NCBI GenBank assembly: GCA_036653715.1
Contig: JAVVTL010000013.1
Span: 1-32,063, forward strand
DNA from: Scatomorpha sp036653715
Lineage (GTDB): Bacteria; Bacillota; Clostridia; Oscillospirales; Oscillospiraceae
Length of the DNA stretch: 32,063 nucleotides
Direction: 5' to 3'
Both the position numbers and the translations under genes were made by a program. Position 1 is the stretch's first letter, and every line of letters starts with the position of its first letter. This document shows positions 22,870-31,959 of the stretch, in pieces. Under the pieces are notes generated by a model. That model saw only the letters and a list, made by a program, of their open reading frames with translations, had not been told where the DNA came from and searched no databases.

Positions 22870-24354
22870 TCAGTCCTGCGGGCTGAGGGTATAGTTGGGC
22901 GCTTCCTTGGTGATATAGATGTCGTGCGGGTGGCTTTCCTTGAGGCCGGCGCCGGTTATGCGAACAAACTTGGTCTTTGTGCGCAGCTCCTCGATGGTGT
23001 GGGCACCGCAGTAGCCCATGCCGCTGCGCAGGCCGCCCATCATCTGGAATATCGTGTCGGAGACGGCGCCCTTATAGGGGACGCGCCCCTCGACGCCCTC
23101 GGGCACGAGCTTCTTCGAGCCGGACTGGAAATAGCGGTCGCCTGAGCCCTTTTGCATCGCGCCTATGCTGCCCATGCCGCGATAGACCTTGAACTGACGG
23201 CCCTGATATATCTCGCTGTCTCCGGGGGATTCCTCGCAGCCGGCAAGCATGGAGCCCATCATGACGACGCTGCCGCCCGCGGCTATTGCCTTTACGATGT
23301 CGCCCGAGTATTTGATGCCGCCGTCGGCGATGACGGGGATGCCGTATTTATCCGCCATGGCGGCGGATTCGAGTATGGCGGTTATTTGGGGGACGCCGAT
23401 GCCGGAGACTACGCGCGTCGTGCAGATGGAGCCGGGGCCTATGCCTATCTTGACGCAGTCCGCGCCGGCTTTTATGAGGGCCTCCGTGCCCGCCGCCGTG
23501 GCGACGTTTCCGGCTATGAGCTGCACGTCGGGGTATTTTTCCTTGACAAGTCCGAGGCAGCGCATGATGTTTGAGGAATGGCCGTGTGCGCTGTCAAGCA
23601 CGAGCGCGTCCACGCCGACGGCGACAAGAGCGCCCGCTCTGTCGAGTATATCGCCGGTGACGCCGAGGGCGGCGGCGCAGAGAAGGCGACCCTTCGCATC
23701 CTTGGCGGAGTGCGGGTATTTGAGGACCTTCTCGATGTCCTTTATGGTGATGAGGCCCTTGAGGTGGAAGTCGTTGTCCACTATCGGGAGCTTCTCGATT
23801 TTGTGGCGGCGGAGAATTTCCTTTGCCTCGTCGAGGGTCGTGCCCTCGCGGCCGGTGACAAGTCCGTCCGAGGTCATTATTTCGCTGATTTTTCGGCCCA
23901 TGTTTTCCTCGAACTTCATGTCGCGGTTGGTGATGATGCCGATAAGCCTGCCGGATTTATCGACCACGGGCACGCCGGAGATGCGGAACTTCGCCATGAG
24001 CGCGTCCGCCTCGCCGAGGGTATTGTCCGGCCCGAGGTAGAAGGGGTTTGTTATGACTCCGTTTTCGGAGCGCTTGACCATATCAACCTGCTCGGCCTGC
24101 GCGTCTATGCTCATGCTCTTGTGGATGACGCCGATGCCGCCCTCGCGGGCTATGGCTATAGCCATGCGATACTCGGTGACGGTATCCATGGCGGCGCTCA
24201 TGATTGGAGACGAGAGCCTTATTTTCTTTGTCAGGTTCGTCGAAAGATCGACGTCCGGAGGCAATACGTTGCTCTCTGCCGGCACAAGCAGAACATCGTC
24301 GAAGGTCAGCCCCTCGCCCACGAAACGCTCGGAAAAATCTTTTGTTTTGTCCAT
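22870..24354 (-). CDS. guaB: IMP dehydrogenase
   Basis: A 494-residue enzyme oxidising IMP to XMP with NAD, the committed step to GMP; its product is the substrate of the GuaA subunit at 7793-8776. The N-terminal TFDDVLLVPAESNVLP, two CBS domains (about 95-210), the K+/catalytic loop GIGPGSICTTR with the active-site cysteine, and the GGIKYSGDIVKA and MGSMLAGCEE phosphate-binding blocks are present. The mobile flap (KLVPEGVEGRVPYKG) is normal. It has its own promoter at 24389-24417. guaB and guaA are about 14 kb apart rather than in one operon. Confidence 0.98.
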   Translation of the reverse strand: MDKTKDFSERFVGEGLTFDDVLLVPAESNVLPPDVDLSTNLTKKIRLSSPIMSAAMDTVTEYRMAIAIAREGGIGVIHKSMSIDAQAEQVDMVKRSENGVITNPFYLGPDNTLGEADALMAKFRISGVPVVDKSGRLIGIITNRDMKFEENMGRKISEIMTSDGLVTGREGTTLDEAKEILRRHKIEKLPIVDNDFHLKGLITIKDIEKVLKYPHSAKDAKGRLLCAAALGVTGDILDRAGALVAVGVDALVLDSAHGHSSNIMRCLGLVKEKYPDVQLIAGNVATAAGTEALIKAGADCVKIGIGPGSICTTRVVSGIGVPQITAILESAAMADKYGIPVIADGGIKYSGDIVKAIAAGGSVVMMGSMLAGCEESPGDSEIYQGRQFKVYRGMGSIGAMQKGSGDRYFQSGSKKLVPEGVEGRVPYKGAVSDTIFQMMGGLRSGMGYCGAHTIEELRTKTKFVRITGAGLKESHPHDIYITKEAPNYTLSPQD

Positions 24355-24388
24355 ATGTTACGCACCCCTGTTACTTAGATATTAGATT

Positions 24389-24417
24389 ATAATATATTCT
24401 TCGCCCCGTGAAGTCAA
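24389..24417 (-). promoter_or_regulatory. sigma-A promoter for guaB
   Basis: On the minus strand TTGACT (24412-24417), a 17-nt spacer and TATTAT (24389-24394); a perfect TATAAT at 24386-24391 is at a less favourable 20-nt distance. The TGA in the -35 box is the stop codon of the ogg gene. No purine riboswitch fits in the 30-nt leader. Confidence 0.7.
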
Positions 24418-25256
24418 CAATTATTGCTGTCCGCTCCCGAGCGGGCGTGATAAAAAATGTACTGCTGCGCAAGACCCGCGTACTCTCCGAGGCTCTCGGG
24501 ATTGAAATCCGGCGGAAAATGCGCCTTCAGCGCCTTTTTCATCCAGGTATCCACGGGAAACGCGTCCATGCGGTGCAGACCGAAAAGCACGGCGCAGTTT
24601 GCGACCTTGTCCCCCACGCCGCGAAGCGACTTCAGCGCGGCTCTCGCCTCATCGCAGGGCATGGCGGCGGCGGCGTTTAAATCGAAGGAGCCGTCCGCCA
24701 CGGCGCGGGCGGCGGCGATTATGTATTCCGCGCGGTAGCCCGAGCGCAAAGGCGCCAAATCGCTCTCGTCCAAAAGGGCTATGCGCTCCGCCGAGGGGAA
24801 GGTATACAGCGTCTCCCCGCAAAACGACAGCGGCTCTCCGTATAGAGCGCAGAGCTTTTCGACTATGCCCTTTATGCGCGGGATGTTGTTGCACTGAGAG
24901 ATTATAAAGGAGCACAGCGCCTCCCAGCCGTCCTGACGGAGTATGCGTATGCCGGCGCCGTATTCGGCGCACTCGCGCATGTAGTCGCAGCTCTCGACGC
25001 TCGCCCGAGCGGCTTTGTAGTCGGTGTCCATGTCGAAATACACCCGCCAGAACGGCAGGTCGCGCTCGCAGGTCTCAAGGCTCACAATGCCGTTTTCCTC
25101 GGAAACTCTCGCCGCGCGGCCTGAGGCGACGCCGATATATGCGCCACGCGCATCCGCGTTCCAACGGAAGCACTGACCGCAGTCAAAGGTCTTCACGGGG
25201 TCAAGCTCCTCGGCGGAGCAGAAGGTAAAGCGCTGATTTGTAAGTGTTTCTGTCAT
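24414..25256 (-). CDS. ogg: 8-oxoguanine DNA glycosylase (OGG1-type)
   Basis: A 280-residue base-excision repair enzyme of the HhH-GPD superfamily with an OGG1-type N-terminal domain (FDCGQCFRWN, about 24-33). The helix-hairpin-helix LRGVGDKVANC carries the catalytic lysine (Lys217), and the catalytic aspartate is in FPVDTW (Asp236). It should remove oxidised guanine opposite C and cleave the backbone. It overlaps the upstream membrane-protein gene by 4 nt. Its stop codon is part of the guaB promoter. Confidence 0.93.
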   Translation of the reverse strand: MTETLTNQRFTFCSAEELDPVKTFDCGQCFRWNADARGAYIGVASGRAARVSEENGIVSLETCERDLPFWRVYFDMDTDYKAARASVESCDYMRECAEYGAGIRILRQDGWEALCSFIISQCNNIPRIKGIVEKLCALYGEPLSFCGETLYTFPSAERIALLDESDLAPLRSGYRAEYIIAAARAVADGSFDLNAAAAMPCDEARAALKSLRGVGDKVANCAVLFGLHRMDAFPVDTWMKKALKAHFPPDFNPESLGEYAGLAQQYIFYHARSGADSNNC

Positions 25257-26107
25257 TTGTTCTCCTTTGTGTCCACGTCGTCCGCGATTGTTTTTCTCCT
25301 GCGGGGAAGCAGATGCTTCATCAGGAAGGGCTTGGCGCTCCTCGCCTCAAAAAAGCCGAGGACGGAAAAGACCGTCGCGCCGATGAGGTTCACGAAAAGG
25401 TCCTCCATGGTGTCATAGAGGCCTATGTCGAGGTAGCCGCCCAGACCGAGGCTCCTGCCGTTTACGACGACGTCGCTTATGCCGTCAAGGACTATGGGGA
25501 TGTTGCTGCGCGTCTCGTCGAGAGCCACGCTCGATATGAGGTTTATGACGGTGTCCTTTTGCATGTCAAGAAGAAAGATTCTGTCCATGCAGAACTCGAT
25601 AAATTCCCAGAGCACGCCGACGGTCATGGAAAAGCAAAACGCCATCAGCGCGACATAAAACGGCGTCAGCTCGATTTTCACCCTCTCGCTGCGGTTCAGG
25701 AGGTCAACGAGGGCGAAGCCCATCGCCGCGAAAAGAAAGCCCGAGGACGTGTGAAGCACCGTGTCCCAGTGCGGATAGAGGACAAAATAGCTTTGCAGCT
25801 CGCCAAGTATCTCCGCACAGAAAACAAACACAAATATGATTATCTCGAGCGCGGAGGGGATGTCGATATCGAGCTTCCGCTCGATAAGGTGTGGCAAAAG
25901 ATATATAAGGAGCACGATGACGCAGGTGAACGCGCCCTCAATGTCGCCGCGCATGATGCTGCGCGCCAGTGCGACGATGACAAAAAAGCGCAGTATGAGA
26001 TACGTCCAGAATACGGGCGGGTCCTCCCTCGCGGAGCGCCTGAACTGCTCAAAAAAACGCCCCTTTTTCTTTGGCTCGCTCTTGGTCTTGGCTGAATTAT
26101 TTGACAT
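25253..26107 (-). CDS. multi-pass membrane protein (YjdF/DUF2238-like)
   Basis: A 284-residue protein with a basic cytoplasmic N-terminus and about six membrane segments (roughly 32-50, 58-75, 82-105, 118-135, 145-170, 235-252). The block HWDTVLHTSSGFLFAAMGF with a conserved D-H pair, and VGVLWEFIEFCMD, resemble the DUF2238/YjdF family; this assignment is from memory and moderate. Function is unknown. ATGA overlap with ogg downstream, 7 nt after the VWA gene upstream. Confidence 0.78.
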   Translation of the reverse strand: MSNNSAKTKSEPKKKGRFFEQFRRSAREDPPVFWTYLILRFFVIVALARSIMRGDIEGAFTCVIVLLIYLLPHLIERKLDIDIPSALEIIIFVFVFCAEILGELQSYFVLYPHWDTVLHTSSGFLFAAMGFALVDLLNRSERVKIELTPFYVALMAFCFSMTVGVLWEFIEFCMDRIFLLDMQKDTVINLISSVALDETRSNIPIVLDGISDVVVNGRSLGLGGYLDIGLYDTMEDLFVNLIGATVFSVLGFFEARSAKPFLMKHLLPRRRKTIADDVDTKENK

Positions 26108-26114
26108 TATTTAT

Positions 26115-27587
26115 TCACTCGTCATCCTTAACTTCTTTTTTCTCATGTCTCCCGTCGGAGTCGAGGAACATAAACACCGCGTCCGCTTGGGCGGCGGTTT
26201 CCTTTTCGCGCTTAACTGTAATCGCCTGCTGCTTTCGGCGCTTTTTGCTCACGTCGGCTGTTTTTGCCGTCTTTTTGCCCGAAAGCTTCACGATGGTCAC
26301 AGCCGCGACCGCAGCGAGCAGCAGGACGGCGCAGAGTATAATGATTGTGCCGGCGGATATAAAGGGCTCGTCCTCCGGCGTCTCTCCCGGCGCGGAGGTC
26401 GCGGTGACCGCCTTTTCGGAATACACGGTATTTGAATATTTATACATTTCGTTTTGTTCCATGGAGAGGTCGCGCAGGCCGCTCACGGAGATTGCGACCG
26501 AGCCTTTTTCCGGCAGCGGCAGGGCGGGGACGACGCGGCATTCCGAGGGAGACAGCGCCTCCACCGAGGCTATTTCGAGGGACTCTCCCGCGTCCGTCAT
26601 GAGCGAATACGCGGCGGCGGAGGCAATGTCCGCCACAGGCTCGCTGAAGGCGAGAGCTATCGTGTTCGCCGCGCGGTCATAGACGGCGGACTCCACCCTC
26701 GGCGGCTTGTCGTCCGGGACGTGCTCCTGCGGCGTGACGGGAAGCTCGAGCTTCTCGCCGCCGAAATCGACGCTCAGCGTCGTCGCCTTGCCGTCGGCGA
26801 CATTGGTGGGTGCCTCAAGCTCAAGATGCCAGCCGCCCTCGAGCTTATCCAAAAGCGAGTCCAGCACGGCGACGGCGTCGTCCTCGCCGTAGGTGTAAAG
26901 CTCCCCGCCGGAAATATGTATGAGCTCTGTGAAATTCTCCACATCCGCCGAGGAGGTGTCGATGCACAGGCCGCTGACGGAGACGCCGGCGCGCAGAAGC
27001 TTTTGCTCCAGCTCGTCCTGCGTCATGCCGGCATCGGTGTCGTCGATTCCGTCGGAGATAACCACGGCGACGCGGCGCATATCCTCCGTCTCCGCGGCAA
27101 GCTCTGTCAGGGCGTTCATGGCGGTATAGAATTTTGTGCTGCCGTCGGTGTTTTTGAGGGCGTCGATGGTGGCCTTAATTTTCTCGGCGCTCTCGCCTCC
27201 GCGCAGTGGCAGGCGGACGTCGCTGCCAAAGGTGATGAGGGCGAGGCTGTCCTGCTCCCGCAGACGGGCGCAGGCCTCCGCCACGGCAAGCTTTGCCGCC
27301 GCAAAATGGCCGTTCGGCATGGAGGCCGACACGTCCAGCATGTAAACATAATATATCCCCTGCTCCGCCCTGCCAAAGGACTTTACGGCGAGCGGAGCCC
27401 CGCCGAGGGAGGCGCTTATGTCCTCCGCCTTCAGGGTGGACAGCTCATCCTCGCTCTCGTAGAGATAGACGTCCACAGAGGGCATGCAAAGCTGAACCTG
27501 CTCCACCACCACAGCCGTTGCGCCGCCGCACATAAGCGCCGCGAGCATGATGAATATTGTGAGCGTACGAAAGGCACGTTTAATCAT
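26115..27587 (-). CDS. secreted/membrane-anchored VWA-domain protein
   Basis: A 490-residue protein with a signal peptide (about 1-25), a von Willebrand A domain (about 78-250) with the metal-ion site DVSAS (85-89) and VISDGIDDTDAG, then an extracellular beta-rich part (about 255-395, IALAFSEPV resembles a Big/Ig-like strand), one membrane segment (about 408-430) and a very basic cytoplasmic tail. The MIDAS residues suggest metal-dependent ligand binding outside the cell. The ligand is unknown. Comparable Clostridia proteins may end in an FHA domain; none is seen here. It is the first gene of an eight-gene minus-strand run and has a strong promoter. Confidence 0.88.
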   Translation of the reverse strand: MIKRAFRTLTIFIMLAALMCGGATAVVVEQVQLCMPSVDVYLYESEDELSTLKAEDISASLGGAPLAVKSFGRAEQGIYYVYMLDVSASMPNGHFAAAKLAVAEACARLREQDSLALITFGSDVRLPLRGGESAEKIKATIDALKNTDGSTKFYTAMNALTELAAETEDMRRVAVVISDGIDDTDAGMTQDELEQKLLRAGVSVSGLCIDTSSADVENFTELIHISGGELYTYGEDDAVAVLDSLLDKLEGGWHLELEAPTNVADGKATTLSVDFGGEKLELPVTPQEHVPDDKPPRVESAVYDRAANTIALAFSEPVADIASAAAYSLMTDAGESLEIASVEALSPSECRVVPALPLPEKGSVAISVSGLRDLSMEQNEMYKYSNTVYSEKAVTATSAPGETPEDEPFISAGTIIILCAVLLLAAVAAVTIVKLSGKKTAKTADVSKKRRKQQAITVKREKETAAQADAVFMFLDSDGRHEKKEVKDDE

Positions 27588-27614
27588 AAAAAAATACTCC
27601 CGCCGTTTTCTAAA

Positions 27615-27643
27615 ATTATATCACTGCGCTCCGATTTTGACAA
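27615..27643 (-). promoter_or_regulatory. sigma-A promoter for the VWA-protein gene run
   Basis: On the minus strand TTGTCA (27638-27643), a 17-nt spacer and perfect TATAAT (27615-27620), 27 nt before the start codon. It may serve VWA protein, membrane protein and ogg. Confidence 0.8.
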
Positions 27644-27730
27644 TGCTTAGCTTTTTTTCTCCCAAAATCGCCTTGTTTACATAAAATGTAGAAATAACTT
27701 GAAATTTACCGACTTATTTCGCCTATTCAA

Positions 27731-27759
27731 TTGACATTCATTGGCCGTAATGCTAAAAT
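27731..27759 (+). promoter_or_regulatory. sigma-A promoter for the type IV pilus operon
   Basis: TTGACA (27731-27736), a 17-nt spacer and TAAAAT (27754-27759), leaving a leader of about 80 nt before pilB. A lone TATAAT at 27820-27825 lacks a matching -35 box. The 260-nt intergenic stretch is AT-rich, unlike its surroundings. I looked for a c-di-GMP riboswitch and did not find its conserved core. Confidence 0.75.
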
Positions 27760-27847
27760 AATTCAAAATGACAATTCTAATGTATGATAATATTGTGTAG
27801 CCTTTACGGTTTCATTTCCTATAATAGTTGCTTTTTGGGGGCATAAC

Positions 27848-29551
27848 GTGAAACTTGAGAAAAAAAAGTACCGCCTTGGAGACATACTTGTCCAGCAGGG
27901 CATCATAACCGAGGACCAGCTCAAGCAGGCTCTCGTCGAGCAGCAAAAAGACCGCAAGCGTCTCGGCGACTACCTTGTCGAAAACGGCGTCACGACGGAT
28001 GATGACATCGCAACTGCGCTGCATCTTCAGCTCGGACTTGAAATGATTGACCTGCGCGGCATCCGCGTCCCTCAGGAAATCATCGGCCTTGTGCCGGGCT
28101 CCGTGCTCCGCAAGCACAGCGTCCTGCCCATCGGCTTTGACGAGGCAAACTCCAACGTCCTCCTGCTCGCCATGGCTGACCCGCTCGACATGGTCGCGCA
28201 GGACGACATTGCCATCATCACAAACTGCCTTATAGAACCGATGGTCTCCACCCAGAGCGCCATCAACCAAATCCTTGACAAATATTTCGGCACGGACGAG
28301 GCAATGTCCGCCGCCGAACAATACGCCAGGGAACGCGAGCAGCAACAGCAGCTGCTCGACGCCGCCCAGCTTGCCGAGGAAAACGACCTCTCCAGCGCCC
28401 CAATCGTCCAGCTTGTCCGCTCCATAATCGAGCAGGCTGTCCGCCAAAGGGCCTCCGACATACACCTTGACGCGCTCGAAAAACAAATCCGCGTCCGCTA
28501 CCGCATAGACGGCGTTTTAATCGAAAAAATGCTCTATGACATTTCCCTCCTCCCCGCCATCTCCACCCGCATAAAAATCATCTCCGGCATGGACATATCC
28601 GAGCGCCGCAAGCCTCAGGACGGGCGCATAACCATCGTCGTTGACCGCGCGGAATACGACATTCGTGTCTCCGTGCTCCCCTCCTCCTATGGCGAAAAGG
28701 TCGTCATGCGTCTCGCTCAGGCGAACGCCCTGACCCGCTCAAAATCCGAGCTGGGCCTGCGCGACTGGGAAATGAAGCGCTTTGACCATATTCTCCGCTA
28801 CCCCAACGGCATTATCCTTGTCACCGGCCCCACCGGCTCCGGCAAGTCCACGACCCTCTATACCGCCCTCTCCGAGCTGAACACCGAGGGCGTCAACATC
28901 ATCACCGTCGAGGACCCCGTTGAGGCGAATATACCCGGCATAAATCAGGTTCAGGTCAACACCCGCGCAGACCTCACCTTCGCCAGCGCCCTGCGCTCCA
29001 TCCTGCGTCAGGACCCTGATATCATTATGATAGGCGAAATCCGCGACTACGAGACCGCTCAAATTGCCGTTCAGGCGTCCATCACGGGTCACCTTGTCGT
29101 CAGCACCATACATACAAACAGCGCCTCGGCGACGGTAACCCGTCTGTTGGACATGGGCGTTGAATCCTATCTTTTGGCGGACTCCCTTGTCGGCGTCATA
29201 GCACAGCGGCTTGTCCGCCGTCTCTGCACCGCCTGCCGCAAGCCCCGCGCCGCGACGGATGAGGAAAAGCTCATCCTTGGCGTCCCCCTCTCCGAGAACC
29301 GCACCATCTACGACGCCTGCGGCTGCCACCTCTGCGGCGACACCGGCTACTACGGGCGCATAGGCGTCTACGAAATAATGGAAATCTCCCCCAAGCTCAA
29401 ACATGTAATCTCCCTCAAAGGCTCAACGGAATCCATCAAGGAAGCCGCCCTCTCCGAGGGGATGCATACCCTGCATATGAGCGCCGCGGAATACGTCCTT
29501 GACGGCATAACAACCATCTCCGAAATGGTCAAAATCTCATTCGAGGAATAG
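27848..29551 (+). CDS. pilB: type IV pilus extension ATPase PilB (GspE family, MshEN domain)
   Basis: A 567-residue hexameric ATPase powering pilus assembly at the inner face of the membrane. The N-terminal MshEN domain has two 24-residue motifs (9-32 and 38-61) with a 5-residue spacer, the known c-di-GMP-binding pattern. The ATPase core has Walker A GPTGSGKST (about 327-335), the Asp box, Walker B LRQDPDIIMIGEIRD, His box and a tetracysteine zinc site (CTAC near 460, CGCHLC near 490), which marks extension rather than retraction ATPases. The start is GTG at 27848 behind GGGGG. pilT follows after 8 nt. Confidence 0.97.
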   Translation: MKLEKKKYRLGDILVQQGIITEDQLKQALVEQQKDRKRLGDYLVENGVTTDDDIATALHLQLGLEMIDLRGIRVPQEIIGLVPGSVLRKHSVLPIGFDEANSNVLLLAMADPLDMVAQDDIAIITNCLIEPMVSTQSAINQILDKYFGTDEAMSAAEQYAREREQQQQLLDAAQLAEENDLSSAPIVQLVRSIIEQAVRQRASDIHLDALEKQIRVRYRIDGVLIEKMLYDISLLPAISTRIKIISGMDISERRKPQDGRITIVVDRAEYDIRVSVLPSSYGEKVVMRLAQANALTRSKSELGLRDWEMKRFDHILRYPNGIILVTGPTGSGKSTTLYTALSELNTEGVNIITVEDPVEANIPGINQVQVNTRADLTFASALRSILRQDPDIIMIGEIRDYETAQIAVQASITGHLVVSTIHTNSASATVTRLLDMGVESYLLADSLVGVIAQRLVRRLCTACRKPRAATDEEKLILGVPLSENRTIYDACGCHLCGDTGYYGRIGVYEIMEISPKLKHVISLKGSTESIKEAALSEGMHTLHMSAAEYVLDGITTISEMVKISFEE

Positions 29552-29559
29552 GAGCATCC

Positions 29560-30618
29560 ATGTACACCTTTGAACAGCTTATGATGCAGGCCGTGGAGCT
29601 TCACGCCTCCGACCTCCATCTCTCGAGCGGGCGTCCGCCCTCCTGCCGCATATACGGCATCATAACCCCCATGACCGATGAAAGGCTCATGCCCACCGAT
29701 GTGGACGCAATCGCCACCGCCATCATGAGCGACCACCAAATCGCCACCCTCCGCGAGGACGGCGAGGTTGACTTCGCCCACTCCATCCACAGCCTCGGCC
29801 GCTTCCGCGTCAACGTATTTCGCCAGCGCGGCAGCACCGCGCTCGTGGCGCGTATCCTCAACCTCGAAATTCCTGCGCCGGAGCAGCTCGGCATCCCCCA
29901 AAGCGTCGTCGAGATGGTCCACAAGAAGCGCGGGCTCGTTCTTGTCACAGGTGCCACGGGCTCCGGCAAGTCCACCACCCTCGCCTCCCTGCTCAACATC
30001 ATCAACCACACCTACAACTACCACATCATAACCCTCGAGGACCCCATCGAATATCTCCACAAGCACGACAAATCCATCGTGAATCAGCGCGAAATGGGCA
30101 ACGACTCCAAGAGCTACGCCTCCGCCCTGCGCGCCGCACTGCGGCAGGACCCGGACGTCATCCTCGTCGGCGAGATGCGCGACCTCGAAACCATCTCAAT
30201 CGCCATCACCGCCGCGGAAACGGGACACCTTGTCTTCTCCACGCTGCATACAATCGGCGCGGCAAACACCATCGACAGAATCATCGACGTTTTCCCGCCC
30301 TACCAGCAGCAGCAAATCCGCACCCAGCTTGCGGACGTGCTTGAGTGCGTTGTCTCGCAGCAGCTCCTCCCGAAAAAAAGCGGGAAGGGCCGCGTCTCCG
30401 CGATGGAGGTCATGATCTCCAACAGCGCCATCAAAAACCACATACGCGAGGCAAAAACCTTCCAGATTCCCTCCGTCCTGCAAACCGGCAAAAAGGCCGG
30501 CATGCAGACCATGGACGACGCCATATACGACCTCTACACGCGGGGCGATATAAGCGGCGAAACAGCCATGCTCTTTGCGCAGGACAGAGCCGCGCTCGGC
30601 AAGAAGGTTATGTATTGA
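29560..30618 (+). CDS. pilT: type IV pilus retraction ATPase PilT
   Basis: A 352-residue ATPase that drives pilus disassembly. Walker A GATGSGKST (about 130-138), LRQDPDVILVGEMRD, GHLVFSTLHTIGAANTIDR and the C-terminal AIRxL-like zone define PilT; the zinc tetracysteine and MshEN domain are absent. ATG at 29560 has AGGAG upstream. Lying between pilB and pilC in one operon, it implies retractile pili (twitching, surface sensing or DNA uptake), not only secretion. Confidence 0.96.
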   Translation: MYTFEQLMMQAVELHASDLHLSSGRPPSCRIYGIITPMTDERLMPTDVDAIATAIMSDHQIATLREDGEVDFAHSIHSLGRFRVNVFRQRGSTALVARILNLEIPAPEQLGIPQSVVEMVHKKRGLVLVTGATGSGKSTTLASLLNIINHTYNYHIITLEDPIEYLHKHDKSIVNQREMGNDSKSYASALRAALRQDPDVILVGEMRDLETISIAITAAETGHLVFSTLHTIGAANTIDRIIDVFPPYQQQQIRTQLADVLECVVSQQLLPKKSGKGRVSAMEVMISNSAIKNHIREAKTFQIPSVLQTGKKAGMQTMDDAIYDLYTRGDISGETAMLFAQDRAALGKKVMY

Positions 30619-30653
30619 CGCAAACGTCAACCCGGTTTGGAGAGTGAAATAAT

Positions 30654-31871
30654 TTGGCTAACTACAGCTATGTCGCAGTCAACGCCAAGGGCAAGGAAAT
30701 TAAAGGCGCTGTCGAGGCGGAATCCCAATCAAAGGCCGCCGAGGACCTCAAAAAAAACGGGCTTGTCATAGCCTCGCTTCAGGAAACCGGCGCGCTCGGC
30801 AAGGACATAAGCCTCGGCTTCCTTGAAAAAAAACCCAAGCCCCGTGATATGGCGGTTTTCTGCCGCCAATTCGTCAGCATCATCAACGCCGGCGTCTCCG
30901 TCGTCGCCGCGCTCAACATGCTCGGCGACCAGACCGAGAACCGCCGTCTTCGCACCGCCATAACAGACTGCCGCGTCGCCATCGAAAAGGGCGAGTCGCT
31001 CGCCGGCTCCATGGCGAAGCACAGGGATATTTTCTCCGACATCTTCATCACCATGGCGGAGGCCGGAGAGGCTTCCGGCAGCCTTGACGTATCCTTCGGG
31101 CGCATGGCGGACCAATTCGAAAAAAGCGCCAAGCTCAAAGCCACCGTCAAAAAAGCCTCCATCTACCCCATCGTCGTTGTCATAGTCGCCATCGGCGTCA
31201 TAATCGGCATGCTGACCTTTGTCATCCCCACCTTCCAGTCGATGTTTGACAGCATCGGCGGCGAGCTGCCGGGCATCACAAAAATGGTCATCGCCGCGAG
31301 CGCCTTTGTCCAGCACTATTGGTGGCTGCTCGCCATAATCATCGCCGGCCTTGCCGTCGGCATAGCGGCGTTCAAGCGCACCGACCCCGGCAAGCATTTC
31401 TTCGGCAAAATCGCCATGAAGCTTCCGCTCATCGGCAAGCTCACGGTCAAGACCGCCTGCGCCCGCATGGCGCGGACGCTCTCCACACTCATGGCGGCGG
31501 GCATTCCGCTCATAGACGCCATCCAAATAACCTCCGAAACCATGTCCAACATCTACTTCCGCGACGCGCTTCAGGACGCGAAGGACGACGTTGCCATGGG
31601 CAGCCCGCTCTCAAGCTCCATCAAAAACTCCAAGCTCTTCCCGCCGCTCGTCTACCACATGATGGGCATAGGCGAGGAAACCGGCGACTCGGAGGGGATG
31701 CTCGAGCGCATGGCGGCATACTACGAGGACGAGGTCGAGCAGACGACGGCGCAGGTCATGGCGGCGCTCGAGCCCATGATTATCGTCATCCTTGCGATGA
31801 TAGTCGGCGTCATCATCATGGCGGTCATGCTCCCGATGGTCAACATGTACTCCGCGCTCGATTCCATGTGA
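30654..31871 (+). CDS. pilC: type IV pilus inner-membrane platform protein PilC (GspF)
   Basis: A 405-residue protein with two T2SSF domains (about 65-190 and 270-395), each followed by hydrophobic segments (IYPIVVVIVAIGVIIGMLTF, WWLLAIIIAGLAVGIAAF, MIIVILAMIVGVIIMAVML). It begins with the typical ANYSYVAVNAKGKEIKG. The start is TTG at 30654, with GGAGAG about 9 nt upstream; no ATG or GTG nearby fits the family N-terminus. It is the platform on which PilB and PilT act. 35 nt separate it from pilT. Confidence 0.95.
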   Translation: MANYSYVAVNAKGKEIKGAVEAESQSKAAEDLKKNGLVIASLQETGALGKDISLGFLEKKPKPRDMAVFCRQFVSIINAGVSVVAALNMLGDQTENRRLRTAITDCRVAIEKGESLAGSMAKHRDIFSDIFITMAEAGEASGSLDVSFGRMADQFEKSAKLKATVKKASIYPIVVVIVAIGVIIGMLTFVIPTFQSMFDSIGGELPGITKMVIAASAFVQHYWWLLAIIIAGLAVGIAAFKRTDPGKHFFGKIAMKLPLIGKLTVKTACARMARTLSTLMAAGIPLIDAIQITSETMSNIYFRDALQDAKDDVAMGSPLSSSIKNSKLFPPLVYHMMGIGEETGDSEGMLERMAAYYEDEVEQTTAQVMAALEPMIIVILAMIVGVIIMAVMLPMVNMYSALDSM

Positions 31872-31872
31872 G

Positions 31873-31914
31873 TATAAACCCCGGGGCGCTTTAGGGGAGC
31901 GGCACGGGTTTATA
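31873..31914 (+). repeat. hairpin between pilC and the prepilin gene
   Basis: TATAAACCC (31873-31881) pairs perfectly with GGGTTTATA (31906-31914), with an inner CGCT/AGCG stem. No U-run follows, so it is not a standard terminator. Position just before an abundant-product gene suggests an RNA processing or stabilising element (inference). A 12-bp palindrome CGAAAATTTTCG follows at 31928-31939. Confidence 0.5.
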
Positions 31915-31959
31915 AATAGAAAAATTCCGAAAATTTTCGAAAAAAAGAGAGGTAATTTG

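Noticed and set aside
27760..27847. Possible c-di-GMP riboswitch before pilB
   Set aside because: The conserved GEMM core and paired stems cannot be found in the leader; the MshEN domain already offers a c-di-GMP link.
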